From positions 7,999,533 through 8,063,532 of the forward strand of contig NZ_KB913037.1 of NCBI RefSeq assembly GCF_000384295.1: a DNA stretch of 64,000 nt. The letters are read 5' to 3'. The notes beneath the pieces were generated by a model, which was not told the origin of the DNA, did not search any database, and was given only the letters and a program-made list of their open reading frames with translations. Shown here one piece after another: positions 56,954 through 64,000 of this stretch; the stretch's first letter is position 1, and every line of letters starts with the position of its first letter. The translations under genes and the position numbers were made by a program. This DNA is from Amycolatopsis balhimycina FH 1894 (GTDB taxonomy: Bacteria > Actinomycetota > Actinomycetes > Mycobacteriales > Pseudonocardiaceae).

Positions 56954-58369
56954 GTGGCACAGGACGAGCTCTTCCCCGGCGACGCACTCTTCTCCGCGGA
57001 GCCGGCATCCCACTCGGTGAATACCGACGTGGCCCCGCCGCCGGAGCGGACGACGTCGAACGCGGCGGAACCGCAGGCGGACCCGGCCAGCTCGCCGCTG
57101 GCCGTGCGGATGCGCCCGCGCTCGCTCGGCGAGGTCGTCGGCCAGCAGCACCTGCTGCGCGAAGGCGCGCCGCTGCGGCGGCTGGTCGAAGGCGCCGCGC
57201 CGGCGTCGGTGCTGCTCTACGGCCCGCCCGGCACGGGCAAGACGACGCTGGCCAACCTGGTCTCGATCGCCACCGGCCGCCGGTTCGTCGCGATGTCCGC
57301 GCTTTCGGCCGGCGTCAAGGAAGTGCGCGGGGTCATCGAGGAGGCGCGGCGGCGCCGTCAGTACAACGCCGAGAACACCGTGCTGTTCATCGACGAGGTG
57401 CACCGGTTCTCCAAGACCCAGCAGGACGCGCTGCTCGGCGCGGTCGAGGACCGCACGGTGCTGCTCGTCGCGGCGACGACCGAGAACCCGTCGTTCTCCG
57501 TCGTGTCCCCGCTGCTGTCGCGGTCGCTCGTGCTGCAGCTGCGCCCGCTGACCGACGCCGACATCACGGAGCTGATCGAGCGCGCCCTGGCCGACGAGCG
57601 CGGCCTCGGCGGCGAGCTGACGCTGACCGAGGACGCGCGCGCCCACCTCGTCCGGCTCGCGGGCGGGGACGCGCGCCGCGCGCTCACCGCACTGGAAGCG
57701 GCGGCCGACGCGGCTTCGGCCACCGAGGCGAAGACGATCGGCCTGGCCATCGTCGAGTCCACTGTGGACAAGGCGGCGGTGCGCTACGACCGCGACGGCG
57801 ACCAGCACTACGACGTGATCAGCGCGTTCATCAAGTCGATCCGCGGGTCCGATGTGGACGCCGCGCTGCACTACCTGGCCCGGATGATCGAGGCCGGGGA
57901 GGACCCGCGGTTCCTCGCCCGGCGGCTGGTCGTGCACGCCAGCGAGGACGTCGGCCTGGCCGATCCGACGGCTCTGCAGGCGGCGGTCGCGGCCGTGCAC
58001 GCGGTGCAGTTCATCGGCATGCCGGAGGGGCGGCTGGCACTGGCCCAGGCCACGATCCACCTGGCGACCGCGCCGAAGTCCAACGCGGTGGTCACCGGCA
58101 TCGACGCCGCGCTGGCCGACGTCCGCGCCGGCCTGGCCGGCACCGTCCCGCCGCACCTGCGCGACGGCCACTACGCGGGAGCCAAGAAACTGGGCAACGC
58201 GCAGGGCTACCGGTACCCGCACAACGTGCCGGAAGGCGTGCTGGCGCAGCAGTACCCGCCGGACGACCTGGTCGGCCGGGACTACTACGAGCCCACTCAG
58301 CGCGGCGCCGAGCGCACGCTCGCCGAGCGCGTCCCGAAGCTGCGCCGGACGATCCGCGGCGATCGGTGA
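56954..58369 (+). CDS. rarA: Replication-associated recombination protein RarA (MgsA)
   Basis: A 471-residue AAA+ ATPase. Walker A is [14 protein letters not shown] (residues ~89-102), Walker B is [19 protein letters not shown], sensor 1 is [23 protein letters not shown], and the C-terminal MgsA_C domain has [56 protein letters not shown]. It acts at stalled replication forks. I chose the GTG at 56,954 ([10 protein letters not shown]); an in-frame GTG 30 bases earlier is possible. Read divergently from the TetR gene. Confidence 0.93.
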   Translation: MAQDELFPGDALFSAEPASHSVNTDVAPPPERTTSNAAEPQADPASSPLAVRMRPRSLGEVVGQQHLLREGAPLRRLVEGAAPASVLLYGPPGTGKTTLANLVSIATGRRFVAMSALSAGVKEVRGVIEEARRRRQYNAENTVLFIDEVHRFSKTQQDALLGAVEDRTVLLVAATTENPSFSVVSPLLSRSLVLQLRPLTDADITELIERALADERGLGGELTLTEDARAHLVRLAGGDARRALTALEAAADAASATEAKTIGLAIVESTVDKAAVRYDRDGDQHYDVISAFIKSIRGSDVDAALHYLARMIEAGEDPRFLARRLVVHASEDVGLADPTALQAAVAAVHAVQFIGMPEGRLALAQATIHLATAPKSNAVVTGIDAALADVRAGLAGTVPPHLRDGHYAGAKKLGNAQGYRYPHNVPEGVLAQQYPPDDLVGRDYYEPTQRGAERTLAERVPKLRRTIRGDR

Positions 58370-58376
58370 CCCCGGC

Positions 58377-58390
58377 GGACGAACGTCCGG
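58377..58390. terminator. Small hairpin after rarA
   Basis: CGGACG-AA-CGTCCG lies eight bases after the rarA stop. It is short and has no T-run, so termination is tentative. The rest of the gap to 58,603 shows no further gene. Confidence 0.4.
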
Positions 58391-58603
58391 GTTCCTGATG
58401 CTGTGCCGATCGTACCGATCCGGCCACAGTCACGGCCGAACGGCTTTGTAGCAACGGTTGCGTGCCGCGCGGGGGCGGCCTGCTTTTGGCCGGATCAGTA
58501 CTTCCCGGGCCGGGAACGAACGAGATCTCCGGGTTTCGTAAGCTCGCGCCTCGAGGCGGCCCCGAACGCCGGAAGGGCCCCGTGACGGCTAGGAGGCCGA
58601 CCC

Positions 58604-58981
58604 GTGCCCGCGAGGCTGCAGTGCGTCGTCCTGGACTGCCCGGAACCGGCCGGGCTCGCCGGTTTCTACCAGGCCCTGCTCGGTGGCGAGGTGAACCGGC
58701 CCGACCCGCGCTGGCGGGTCGACGAGGACTGGGCCACCCTGCACGTGGACGGCCTGGTCCTGGGGTTCCAGCGGGCGCCGGACCACCGGCCGCCCCGCTG
58801 GCCCGACCCGGCCTTCCCCCAGCAGTTCCACCTCGACTTCGAGGTCGACGACTTCCGGGAGTCGCACCACGTGGTCCTGGCGAACGGCGGCCGGCTGCTC
58901 GACCCCGACCTCGGCGGCCGCGGCTGGCGCGTCTACGCCGACCCGGCGGGCCACCCGTTCTGCCTCCTCGGCGACTACTGA
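58604..58981 (+). CDS. VOC-family (glyoxalase-like) protein
   Basis: A 125-residue protein of the vicinal oxygen chelate fold: LQCVVLDCPEPAGLAGFYQALLGGEV, ATLHVDGLVLGFQRA, PQQFHLDFEVDDF and RVYADPAGHPFCLLGD. This is the single-domain glyoxalase-like type, often a drug-binding or dioxygenase-like protein; no function can be assigned. The metal ligands of true glyoxalases are only partly present (histidine in FHLDFEV, and the last GHPFCL). GTG start after GCTAGGAGG. Confidence 0.85.
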   Translation: MPARLQCVVLDCPEPAGLAGFYQALLGGEVNRPDPRWRVDEDWATLHVDGLVLGFQRAPDHRPPRWPDPAFPQQFHLDFEVDDFRESHHVVLANGGRLLDPDLGGRGWRVYADPAGHPFCLLGDY

Positions 58982-59018
58982 GCGCGCGGTCGTGGCGCGC
59001 GTTCGGCACGATGGCGCT

Positions 59019-59864
59019 ATGACTGTCGCGTTTCTCGGAACCGGAATCATGGGCGCCCCGATGGCGGCCAACCTCGCGAAGGCTGGCCTCGACGTCCGGG
59101 TCTGGAACCGGACCCGGGAGAAGGCCGAGCCCCTCGCCGAGGTCGCGACGGTCGCCGGTTCGGCGGCGTCGGCGGCCGAAGGCGCGGACATCCTCGTGAC
59201 GATGCTGGCCGACGGATCCGCGGTTGCCGAAACGTTCGAAGCCGCTTCGCCCGCTTCGGGCACGTTGTGGCTACAGATGAGCACGGTCGGCCTGGACTGG
59301 ACGGACCGCCTGGCCGAGATGGCCGAGAAGGCGGGCGTGGTGTTCGTCGACGCGCCGGTGCTCGGCACCCGGCAGCCTGCCGAGCAGGCGCAGCTGCAGG
59401 TCCTGGCGTCCGGTCCGGAAGAGGCGCGCCCGAAGGCGACGCCGGTGTTCGACGCGGTCGGCGTCAAGACGCAGTGGCTCGGCCCGGCCGGGCAGGGCAG
59501 CCGCCTGAAGCTGGTGATGAACGCGTGGGTGCTGGCGCTGACCAACGGCACGGCCGAAAGCCTCGGCCTGGCCCGGGCGCTGGACGTCGACCCCGCGCTG
59601 TTCCTGGAGACGATCAAGGGCGGCGGCCTGGACGTCGGCTACGCGCACGTCAAGGGCGCCGCGATGCTGTCCGGCGAGTACCCGGCGGCGTTCCCGGCCG
59701 GGCTGGCGGCGAAGGACGCCCGCCTGGTGGTCGAAGCCGCGGCCGACGACGTCGACGTCGCGGGGGCGAAAGCGGTCCTCGCGCACCTGGACGCCGTGGT
59801 GGAAGCCGGCCACGGCGACGAGGACATGGCCGCCCTTTACCGCGCGGTCGTCAAGGACTCCTGA
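59019..59864 (+). CDS. NAD(P)-dependent beta-hydroxyacid dehydrogenase family protein
   Basis: A 281-residue enzyme of the 3-hydroxyisobutyrate dehydrogenase family. The cofactor motif is VAFLGTGIMGAPMAANLAKAGLDVRVWNRT, where the arginine after the asparagine suggests NADP+; FVDAPVLGTRQPAEQAQL and the active-site lysine region SRLKLVMNAWVLALTNGTAESLGLA follow. The substrate is unknown. ATG at 59,019 as in the family. The tail lies 77 bases from the convergent synthetase-like gene, separated by a palindrome. Confidence 0.87.
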   Translation: MTVAFLGTGIMGAPMAANLAKAGLDVRVWNRTREKAEPLAEVATVAGSAASAAEGADILVTMLADGSAVAETFEAASPASGTLWLQMSTVGLDWTDRLAEMAEKAGVVFVDAPVLGTRQPAEQAQLQVLASGPEEARPKATPVFDAVGVKTQWLGPAGQGSRLKLVMNAWVLALTNGTAESLGLARALDVDPALFLETIKGGGLDVGYAHVKGAAMLSGEYPAAFPAGLAAKDARLVVEAAADDVDVAGAKAVLAHLDAVVEAGHGDEDMAALYRAVVKDS

Positions 59865-59892
59865 CGCGATGTCGTGAACGACCCTTTCCTGT

Positions 59893-59931
59893 CACCGGAC
59901 GTCATGAACGAGTCGTTCACGACGTCCGGTG
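59893..59931. repeat. Divergent palindromic repeat unit (TGAACGA-TCGTTCA)
   Basis: CACCGGACGTC-A-TGAACGA, centre G, TCGTTCA-C-GACGTCCGGTG makes a 39-bp hairpin with one A/C mismatch. It resembles the TGAATGA-TCATTCA family with changed flanks, and sits between convergent genes. A partial copy (GTCGTGAACGACC) precedes it at 59,872. Confidence 0.75.
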
Positions 59932-59940
59932 AGGCGCTGC

Positions 59941-60828
59941 TCAGTCCGGGAGGAGCGTCGCGAGCCGGTCGACGCCGAGGCCGCTCGTCATGAGGCGTTC
60001 CTTCGCGTTGCCCAGGAGCTTGCGCGTCCACGGCGTGAAGCCGCCGTCGCCGACTTCGGCCAGTTCGCCGCCGAAGGACGCGTACACCTTGAAGCAGAGG
60101 CCTTCGTAATACCCGCCGCGGCCGCCTTCGCGCTCCGGGAACGGGCGGACCGGCACCTCCGTCGCGTCGAGCAGGCCCTCGAACCGCGGGTCCAGCACGG
60201 TCACCCCGAGCGAGACCGCGGTGGCGCCCAGCGCCCGGCACCCCGCCACCATCAGCCGGGCGTGCTCGTCGACGTGCTGCCGCTCGAACTCCAGGTTGCC
60301 GGTGTCCCGGCCCGCCGTCACCGCGCCGAACAGCGAGAAGTGCGCGTACATCCCGGACCGGTCGACGCGCTGGGCGCGGACCACCCGCTGGACCGTCGCC
60401 AGCCGGACCGGATCCGGACCCGTGCGCCGGACCGCCGCTTCCAGCGCCAGCCCGGTCGTCGGATCCGCGGCGACCTCGGTGCCGCGGCCGGTCGGCACCA
60501 CCCGGTGCTGCGCCAGCCCGGCCACCGCCGAATGCGTGCCCAGCGGCACCAGCGGCGCGAGCGTGACCAGGTCGAACGAAGCAGCCGCGGCCAGGAGCGC
60601 GTCCTCGACCCGCCGCAGCACGGCGAACGGCAGCGGGCTCGGCGCGACGAACCGGTCGTCCCGGTGCCGGCGCAGCACGCCGGGCCCGGACAGCCGGTCC
60701 GCGCGGCGGCGCGCGACCTCCAGCTGGACCGTCGTCAGGTCCGCGCCGGACAACGCGGCGAAGACGTCGGCCGCCGCTCCGGCCGGCCCCGCGAGGACCC
60801 GGCGGCCCGGTCCGTCGTCGTGTCCCAT
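59941..60828 (-). CDS. Class II aminoacyl-tRNA-synthetase-like (HisS/HisZ-like) protein of unknown function
   Basis: A 295-residue protein with the look of a class II synthetase core. RAQRVDRSGMYAHFSLFGAVTAGRDTG and the HisRS-like RGGYYEGLCFKVYASFGG, where HisRS has RGLDYYTG, lead to a motif-3-like end TSGLGVDRLATLLPD. No anticodon domain is present and the length is close to HisZ minus its dimer part, so it is a paralogue rather than HisRS. It could be a HisZ-like regulator or an amino-acid ligase. The ATG at 60,828 is used; longer open frames read as low-complexity. It stands next to alaS, but in the opposite direction. Confidence 0.6.
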   Translation of the reverse strand: MGHDDGPGRRVLAGPAGAAADVFAALSGADLTTVQLEVARRRADRLSGPGVLRRHRDDRFVAPSPLPFAVLRRVEDALLAAAASFDLVTLAPLVPLGTHSAVAGLAQHRVVPTGRGTEVAADPTTGLALEAAVRRTGPDPVRLATVQRVVRAQRVDRSGMYAHFSLFGAVTAGRDTGNLEFERQHVDEHARLMVAGCRALGATAVSLGVTVLDPRFEGLLDATEVPVRPFPEREGGRGGYYEGLCFKVYASFGGELAEVGDGGFTPWTRKLLGNAKERLMTSGLGVDRLATLLPD

Positions 60829-60956
60829 CGCCCAGGTGTACCGCCCCGCGACGGCCGGGGCGAGGCGTTTTCGGGGCCGGGCGGGGTGACACGGTCGGGG
60901 ACCCGGCCAGGCGGTAACCTCAGGCGTCATCCCGACCCCCGAACCGAGGAGGGCCC

Positions 60957-61343
60957 GTGTCGGCAGGGCAGATCGCCGCGTTGATCGCCGCAGGAGCATT
61001 CGTGGTGCTGGTCGTCCTGCTGGCGATCCCGCTGATCAAGCTCGGCAAGACGCTGGACGCGGCCACCGAGGCGATCGAGCGCACCAACAGCAACACCGAC
61101 CCGCTGCTGATCGGCGCGAACCAGACGATCACCCACGTGAACACCCAGCTGGAGCGGGTGGACGGGATCACCGCGAACGCGCAGGCGGTCACGGGCAACG
61201 TCTCCGCGCTGACGTCGGTGTTCACCGCGACGCTGGGCGGCCCGCTGGTCAAGACCGCGGCGCTGTCCTACGGGCTCAGCAAGGCGATCAGGGCGCGCAA
61301 GAAGAAGAGCGCCCTGAAGGCCGCGAGGAAGGCCGGCAAATGA
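60957..61343 (+). CDS. DUF948 family membrane-anchored protein
   Basis: A 128-residue protein with one N-terminal membrane helix (IAALIAAGAFVVLVVLLAIPLIKLG) and a helical, coiled tail (DAATEAIERTNSNTDPLLIGANQTITHVNTQLERVDGITANAQ) ending in a basic stretch (RARKKKSALKAARKAGK). This is the DUF948 layout; in actinobacteria it is regularly found directly before alaS. The function is unknown. GTG at 60,957; stop overlaps the next gene by ATGA. Confidence 0.88.
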   Translation: MSAGQIAALIAAGAFVVLVVLLAIPLIKLGKTLDAATEAIERTNSNTDPLLIGANQTITHVNTQLERVDGITANAQAVTGNVSALTSVFTATLGGPLVKTAALSYGLSKAIRARKKKSALKAARKAGK

Positions 61344-61642
61344 GGCGGCTGTTCTGGCTCGGCGTCGGCGTGGTCGCCGGCGTCGCGCTGTCCCGCAAGG
61401 CCGCCGAAACCGCTCGTCAGGCCACCCCGGCCGGGTTAGCATCGAACCTCGGGGACGCCGTGCGCGAGCTGGCCGGCGCCGTCGGTTCGTTCGGCGCCGA
61501 AGTGCGCGCGGGCATGAACGAGCGGGAACAGGAGCTGCACGACATGGTCGAGGAGCGGACGGGCGTCACGGCGCCCCGCGCCGAGGGACGGCACGCGGCC
61601 GCCCGGCGCCCGGTCCGGCGAGCTCGCCGGGCGGAGGCCTGA
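61340..61642 (+). CDS. DUF6167 family protein
   Basis: A 100-residue protein with an N-terminal hydrophobic helix (RRLFWLGVGVVAGVALS) followed by helical and arginine-rich sequence (RRPVRRARRAEA). It fits DUF6167, which accompanies DUF948 upstream of alaS. Overlap of four bases with DUF948 and 70 bases before alaS indicates one operon. Role unknown. Confidence 0.83.
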   Translation: MRRLFWLGVGVVAGVALSRKAAETARQATPAGLASNLGDAVRELAGAVGSFGAEVRAGMNEREQELHDMVEERTGVTAPRAEGRHAAARRPVRRARRAEA

Positions 61643-61712
61643 TCCGGGCCCGCCCGGACCCCTCCGCCGTCGACGTCGACCCCTTCTCCGCCACCAGCAC
61701 GAGGACTGACCC

Positions 61713-64000
61713 GTGGACACACACGAAATCACCGATCGTTTCCTGCGCCATTTCGAGGGCAAGGGGCACACGCGCGTGCCCAGCGCGCCGCTGATCCTCG
61801 ACGACCCGAACCTGCTGTTCGTCAACGCCGGCATGGTGCAGTTCAAGCCGTACTTCCTCGGTGAGGCGCCGCCGCCGTACCCGCGCGCGACCTCCGTGCA
61901 GAAGTGCGTGCGCACGCCGGACATCGACGAGGTCGGCAAGACGACCCGGCACAACACGTTCTTCCAGATGGCCGGCAACTTCTCCTTCGGCGACTACTTC
62001 AAGGAAGGCGCCATCGAGGCGGCCTGGGAGCTGATCACCAAGCCCCAGAGCGACGGCGGCTTCGGCCTCGACCCGGACCGCATCTGGGCGACCGTCTACG
62101 AGGACGACTCCGAGGCGGCCGGCCTGTGGCGCAAGCTCACCGGCTTGCCCGGCGAGCGCATCCAGGCGCGCGACATGGTCGACAACTTCTGGTCGATGGG
62201 CATCCCCGGCCCCTGCGGCCCGTGCTCGGAGATCTACTACGACCGCGGCCCGGAGTACGGCCGCGAGGGCGGCCCGGTCGTCGACGAGGACCGCTACATC
62301 GAGATCTGGAACCTGGTGTTCATGCAGAACATCCGGGGCGAGGGCAGCGGCAAGAAGGACTTCCCGATCCTCGGCGAGCTGCCCGCGAAGAACATCGACA
62401 CCGGCATGGGCGTCGAGCGCGTGGCGACGATCCTGCAGGGCGTCGAGAACGTCTACGAGACCGACCTGGTGCGCCCGGTCATCGGCCGCGCGGAGGAGTT
62501 CTCCGGCCGCCGCTACGGCAGCAACCACGCCGACGACGTCCGCTTCCGGGTCATCGCCGACCACGCCCGCACCGGTGTCCTGCTGATCGGCGACGGCGTC
62601 ACCCCGGGCAACGACGGCCGCGGCTACGTGCTGCGCCGGCTGCTGCGCCGCATCGTCCGGTCCACGCGCCTGCTGGGCGTGCAGGAGCCGGTGCTGCAGG
62701 AGTTCGCGAAGGTCGTGCGCGACACCATGGGCCCGACCTACCCCGAGCTGGTCGAGGGCTTCGACCGGATCAACGAGGTCGTCCGGATCGAAGAGGAGGC
62801 CTTCCTCTCGACCCTGACCTCCGGTTCGCGCATCTTCGACCTCGCGGCCGAGGAGACCAAGCGCGGTGGCGGGGACGTCCTGGCCGGTGACAAGGCTTTC
62901 CAGCTCCACGACACCTACGGCTTCCCGATCGACCTGACGCTGGAGATGGCGTCGGAGCAGGGCCTGACCGTCGACGAGGACGGCTTCCGCACGCTCATGA
63001 ACGAGCAGCGCACCCGCGCGAAGGCGGACGCGGCGTCGCGCAAGACCGGCCACGGCGACCTCTCGGAGTACCGGAAGGTCCTGGAGCAGCACGGCGAGAC
63101 CGAGTTTCTCGGCTACACCGACCTGCAGGCCGAGGCCAAGGTCGTCGCGCTGCTCGAAGCCGGGCAGCCGGTCCGCAGCGTCGCCGCGGGCAAGAAGGCG
63201 GAGCTGGTCCTCGACCGGACGCCGTTCTACGCCGAGAGCGGTGGCCAGGTCGCCGACACCGGCGTGCTGCTCGGCGACGGCGTCGAGCTGAAGGTCCTGG
63301 ACGTCCAGAAGATCGTGCCGGGGCTGTTCGTGCACCGCGTCGAGGTCACCGAGGGCGAGGTCGGCCTGGACACCAAGCTGACCGGCTCGGTCGACGCGCA
63401 CCGACGGCTGTCCGTCGAGCGCTCGCACTCCGCGACGCACCTGGTGCACGCGGCCGTCCGCGGCGCGTACGGCAAGCGCGCGGCGCAGGCGGGCTCGCTG
63501 AACTCGCCGGGCCGCATGCGGTTCGACTTCACCACGCCCGGCTCGGTCTCGGCGGACGTGCTGACCGAGGTCGAGCAGGAGGTCAACGACTACCTGCAGA
63601 CCAACGTCGAGGTGCAGAGCTTCACCACGACCAAGGACAAGGCCCTCGAGCTGGGCGCGGTGGCGCTCTTCGGCGAGAAGTACGGCAACGACGTCCGCGT
63701 GGTCGACATGGGCGAGTACTCCCGTGAGCTCTGCGGTGGCACGCACGTCGACCGGATCGGCCAGCTCGGCCTGGTCAAGCTGGTCTCGGACGCCTCCATC
63801 GGCTCGGGCGTGCACCGCGTCGAGGCGCTGGTCGGCACGGACGCGCTGAAGTACGTCCGCAAGGAGCAGCTGCTGGTTTCGCAGCTGGCGAACACCTTCA
63901 AGGTGCCGTCCGACCAGCTGCCCGCCCGCATCGAAGATGTCCTGACCCGGCTGAAGAACGCCGAGAAGGAGATCGCGCAGCTGAAGACCCAGCAGGTGCT
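61713..64000 (+). CDS. alaS: Alanyl-tRNA synthetase (N-terminal part, cut by window edge)
   Basis: The first 762 residues of AlaRS. The class II core begins [26 protein letters not shown] with motif 1, [26 protein letters not shown] and NLVFMQNI follow, and the [13 protein letters not shown] motif 3 is present. The editing domain has [16 protein letters not shown] and the zinc-binding [10 protein letters not shown]. The C-Ala domain is just starting ([18 protein letters not shown]) at the window edge. GTG at 61,713 gives [10 protein letters not shown]. It is the last gene seen of the DUF948-DUF6167-alaS operon. Confidence 0.96.
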   Translation, partial: MDTHEITDRFLRHFEGKGHTRVPSAPLILDDPNLLFVNAGMVQFKPYFLGEAPPPYPRATSVQKCVRTPDIDEVGKTTRHNTFFQMAGNFSFGDYFKEGAIEAAWELITKPQSDGGFGLDPDRIWATVYEDDSEAAGLWRKLTGLPGERIQARDMVDNFWSMGIPGPCGPCSEIYYDRGPEYGREGGPVVDEDRYIEIWNLVFMQNIRGEGSGKKDFPILGELPAKNIDTGMGVERVATILQGVENVYETDLVRPVIGRAEEFSGRRYGSNHADDVRFRVIADHARTGVLLIGDGVTPGNDGRGYVLRRLLRRIVRSTRLLGVQEPVLQEFAKVVRDTMGPTYPELVEGFDRINEVVRIEEEAFLSTLTSGSRIFDLAAEETKRGGGDVLAGDKAFQLHDTYGFPIDLTLEMASEQGLTVDEDGFRTLMNEQRTRAKADAASRKTGHGDLSEYRKVLEQHGETEFLGYTDLQAEAKVVALLEAGQPVRSVAAGKKAELVLDRTPFYAESGGQVADTGVLLGDGVELKVLDVQKIVPGLFVHRVEVTEGEVGLDTKLTGSVDAHRRLSVERSHSATHLVHAAVRGAYGKRAAQAGSLNSPGRMRFDFTTPGSVSADVLTEVEQEVNDYLQTNVEVQSFTTTKDKALELGAVALFGEKYGNDVRVVDMGEYSRELCGGTHVDRIGQLGLVKLVSDASIGSGVHRVEALVGTDALKYVRKEQLLVSQLANTFKVPSDQLPARIEDVLTRLKNAEKEIAQLKTQQV

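Noticed and set aside
59941..60828. Histidyl-tRNA synthetase
   Set aside because: Too short, lacks the anticodon-binding domain and the exact RGLDYYTG motif; only a distant class II resemblance remains.

Overview
The window is GC-rich throughout, with GTG starts, overlapping stop/start junctions and many F420/LLM, DUF2630, DUF6221, DUF6879, DUF389 and XRE/DUF5753 type genes. This fits a filamentous actinomycete of the Pseudonocardiaceae, most like Amycolatopsis; the genus is inferred from gene content and repeat style, not proven. I see no tRNA, rRNA or CRISPR array.

Layout. Positions 1-1,065 hold the start of a Ser/Thr protein kinase and a TVP38/DedA-type membrane protein. Positions 1,131-4,128 are a run of palindromic repeats (core TGAATGA-TCATTCA) interrupted by an IS110-family element (1,162-2,740) and an IS3-family element (2,759-4,083). 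The IS110 left end carries a candidate bridge RNA whose predicted guides match the palindrome it sits in. Positions 4,178-7,312 carry a LigD-type polymerase domain, DUF6221, a luciferase-like oxidoreductase and an S1-domain protein. Positions 7,348-12,342 hold a proline-catabolic locus: a divergent PucR-type regulator, P5C dehydrogenase and proline dehydrogenase. Positions 12,407-19,026 include a thioredoxin, an ECF42 sigma factor with its DGPF partner, a hydrolase lacking its nucleophile, an ATP-dependent DNA ligase, a second sigma factor and a RibD-type reductase.

Positions 20,134-22,545 form a small island between ZapE and PAP2: an XRE/DUF5753 regulator, DUF6879 and three small proteins in two operons, each preceded by the same palindromic operator. 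Positions 22,553-33,117 are metabolic and catabolic genes (PAP2, D-amino-acid oxidase type protein, GH5, DUF2252, ornithine aminotransferase, ArsR/SRPBCC pair, PPK2, S9 peptidase, LLM). Ornithine aminotransferase makes P5C, the substrate of the P5C dehydrogenase upstream. Positions 33,127-34,231 are a FluC/DUF190/FluC fluoride-export operon.

Positions 34,338-40,207 are an iron-box-preceded, tightly overlapping four-gene siderophore operon (PLP decarboxylase, N-hydroxylase, NIS synthetase) whose last gene is, unexpectedly, a glutamine-synthetase-like ligase. A berberine-bridge-type oxidase and a large SARP regulator follow, then a soluble transhydrogenase. A LexA-box-controlled radical SAM gene at 46,310-48,199 is split by an intein placed at the third cysteine of its Fe-S motif. 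The rest is aspS and DUF389, a phosphotransferase-like protein, SGNH hydrolase, metallophosphoesterase, a TetR/P450 pair, rarA, a class-II-synthetase-like protein, and a DUF948-DUF6167-alaS operon that runs off the end.

The most notable observations are the readable IS110 guide RNA, the two-operator XRE island, the siderophore operon with a glutamine-synthetase-like enzyme, and the intein in an SOS-controlled radical SAM gene.
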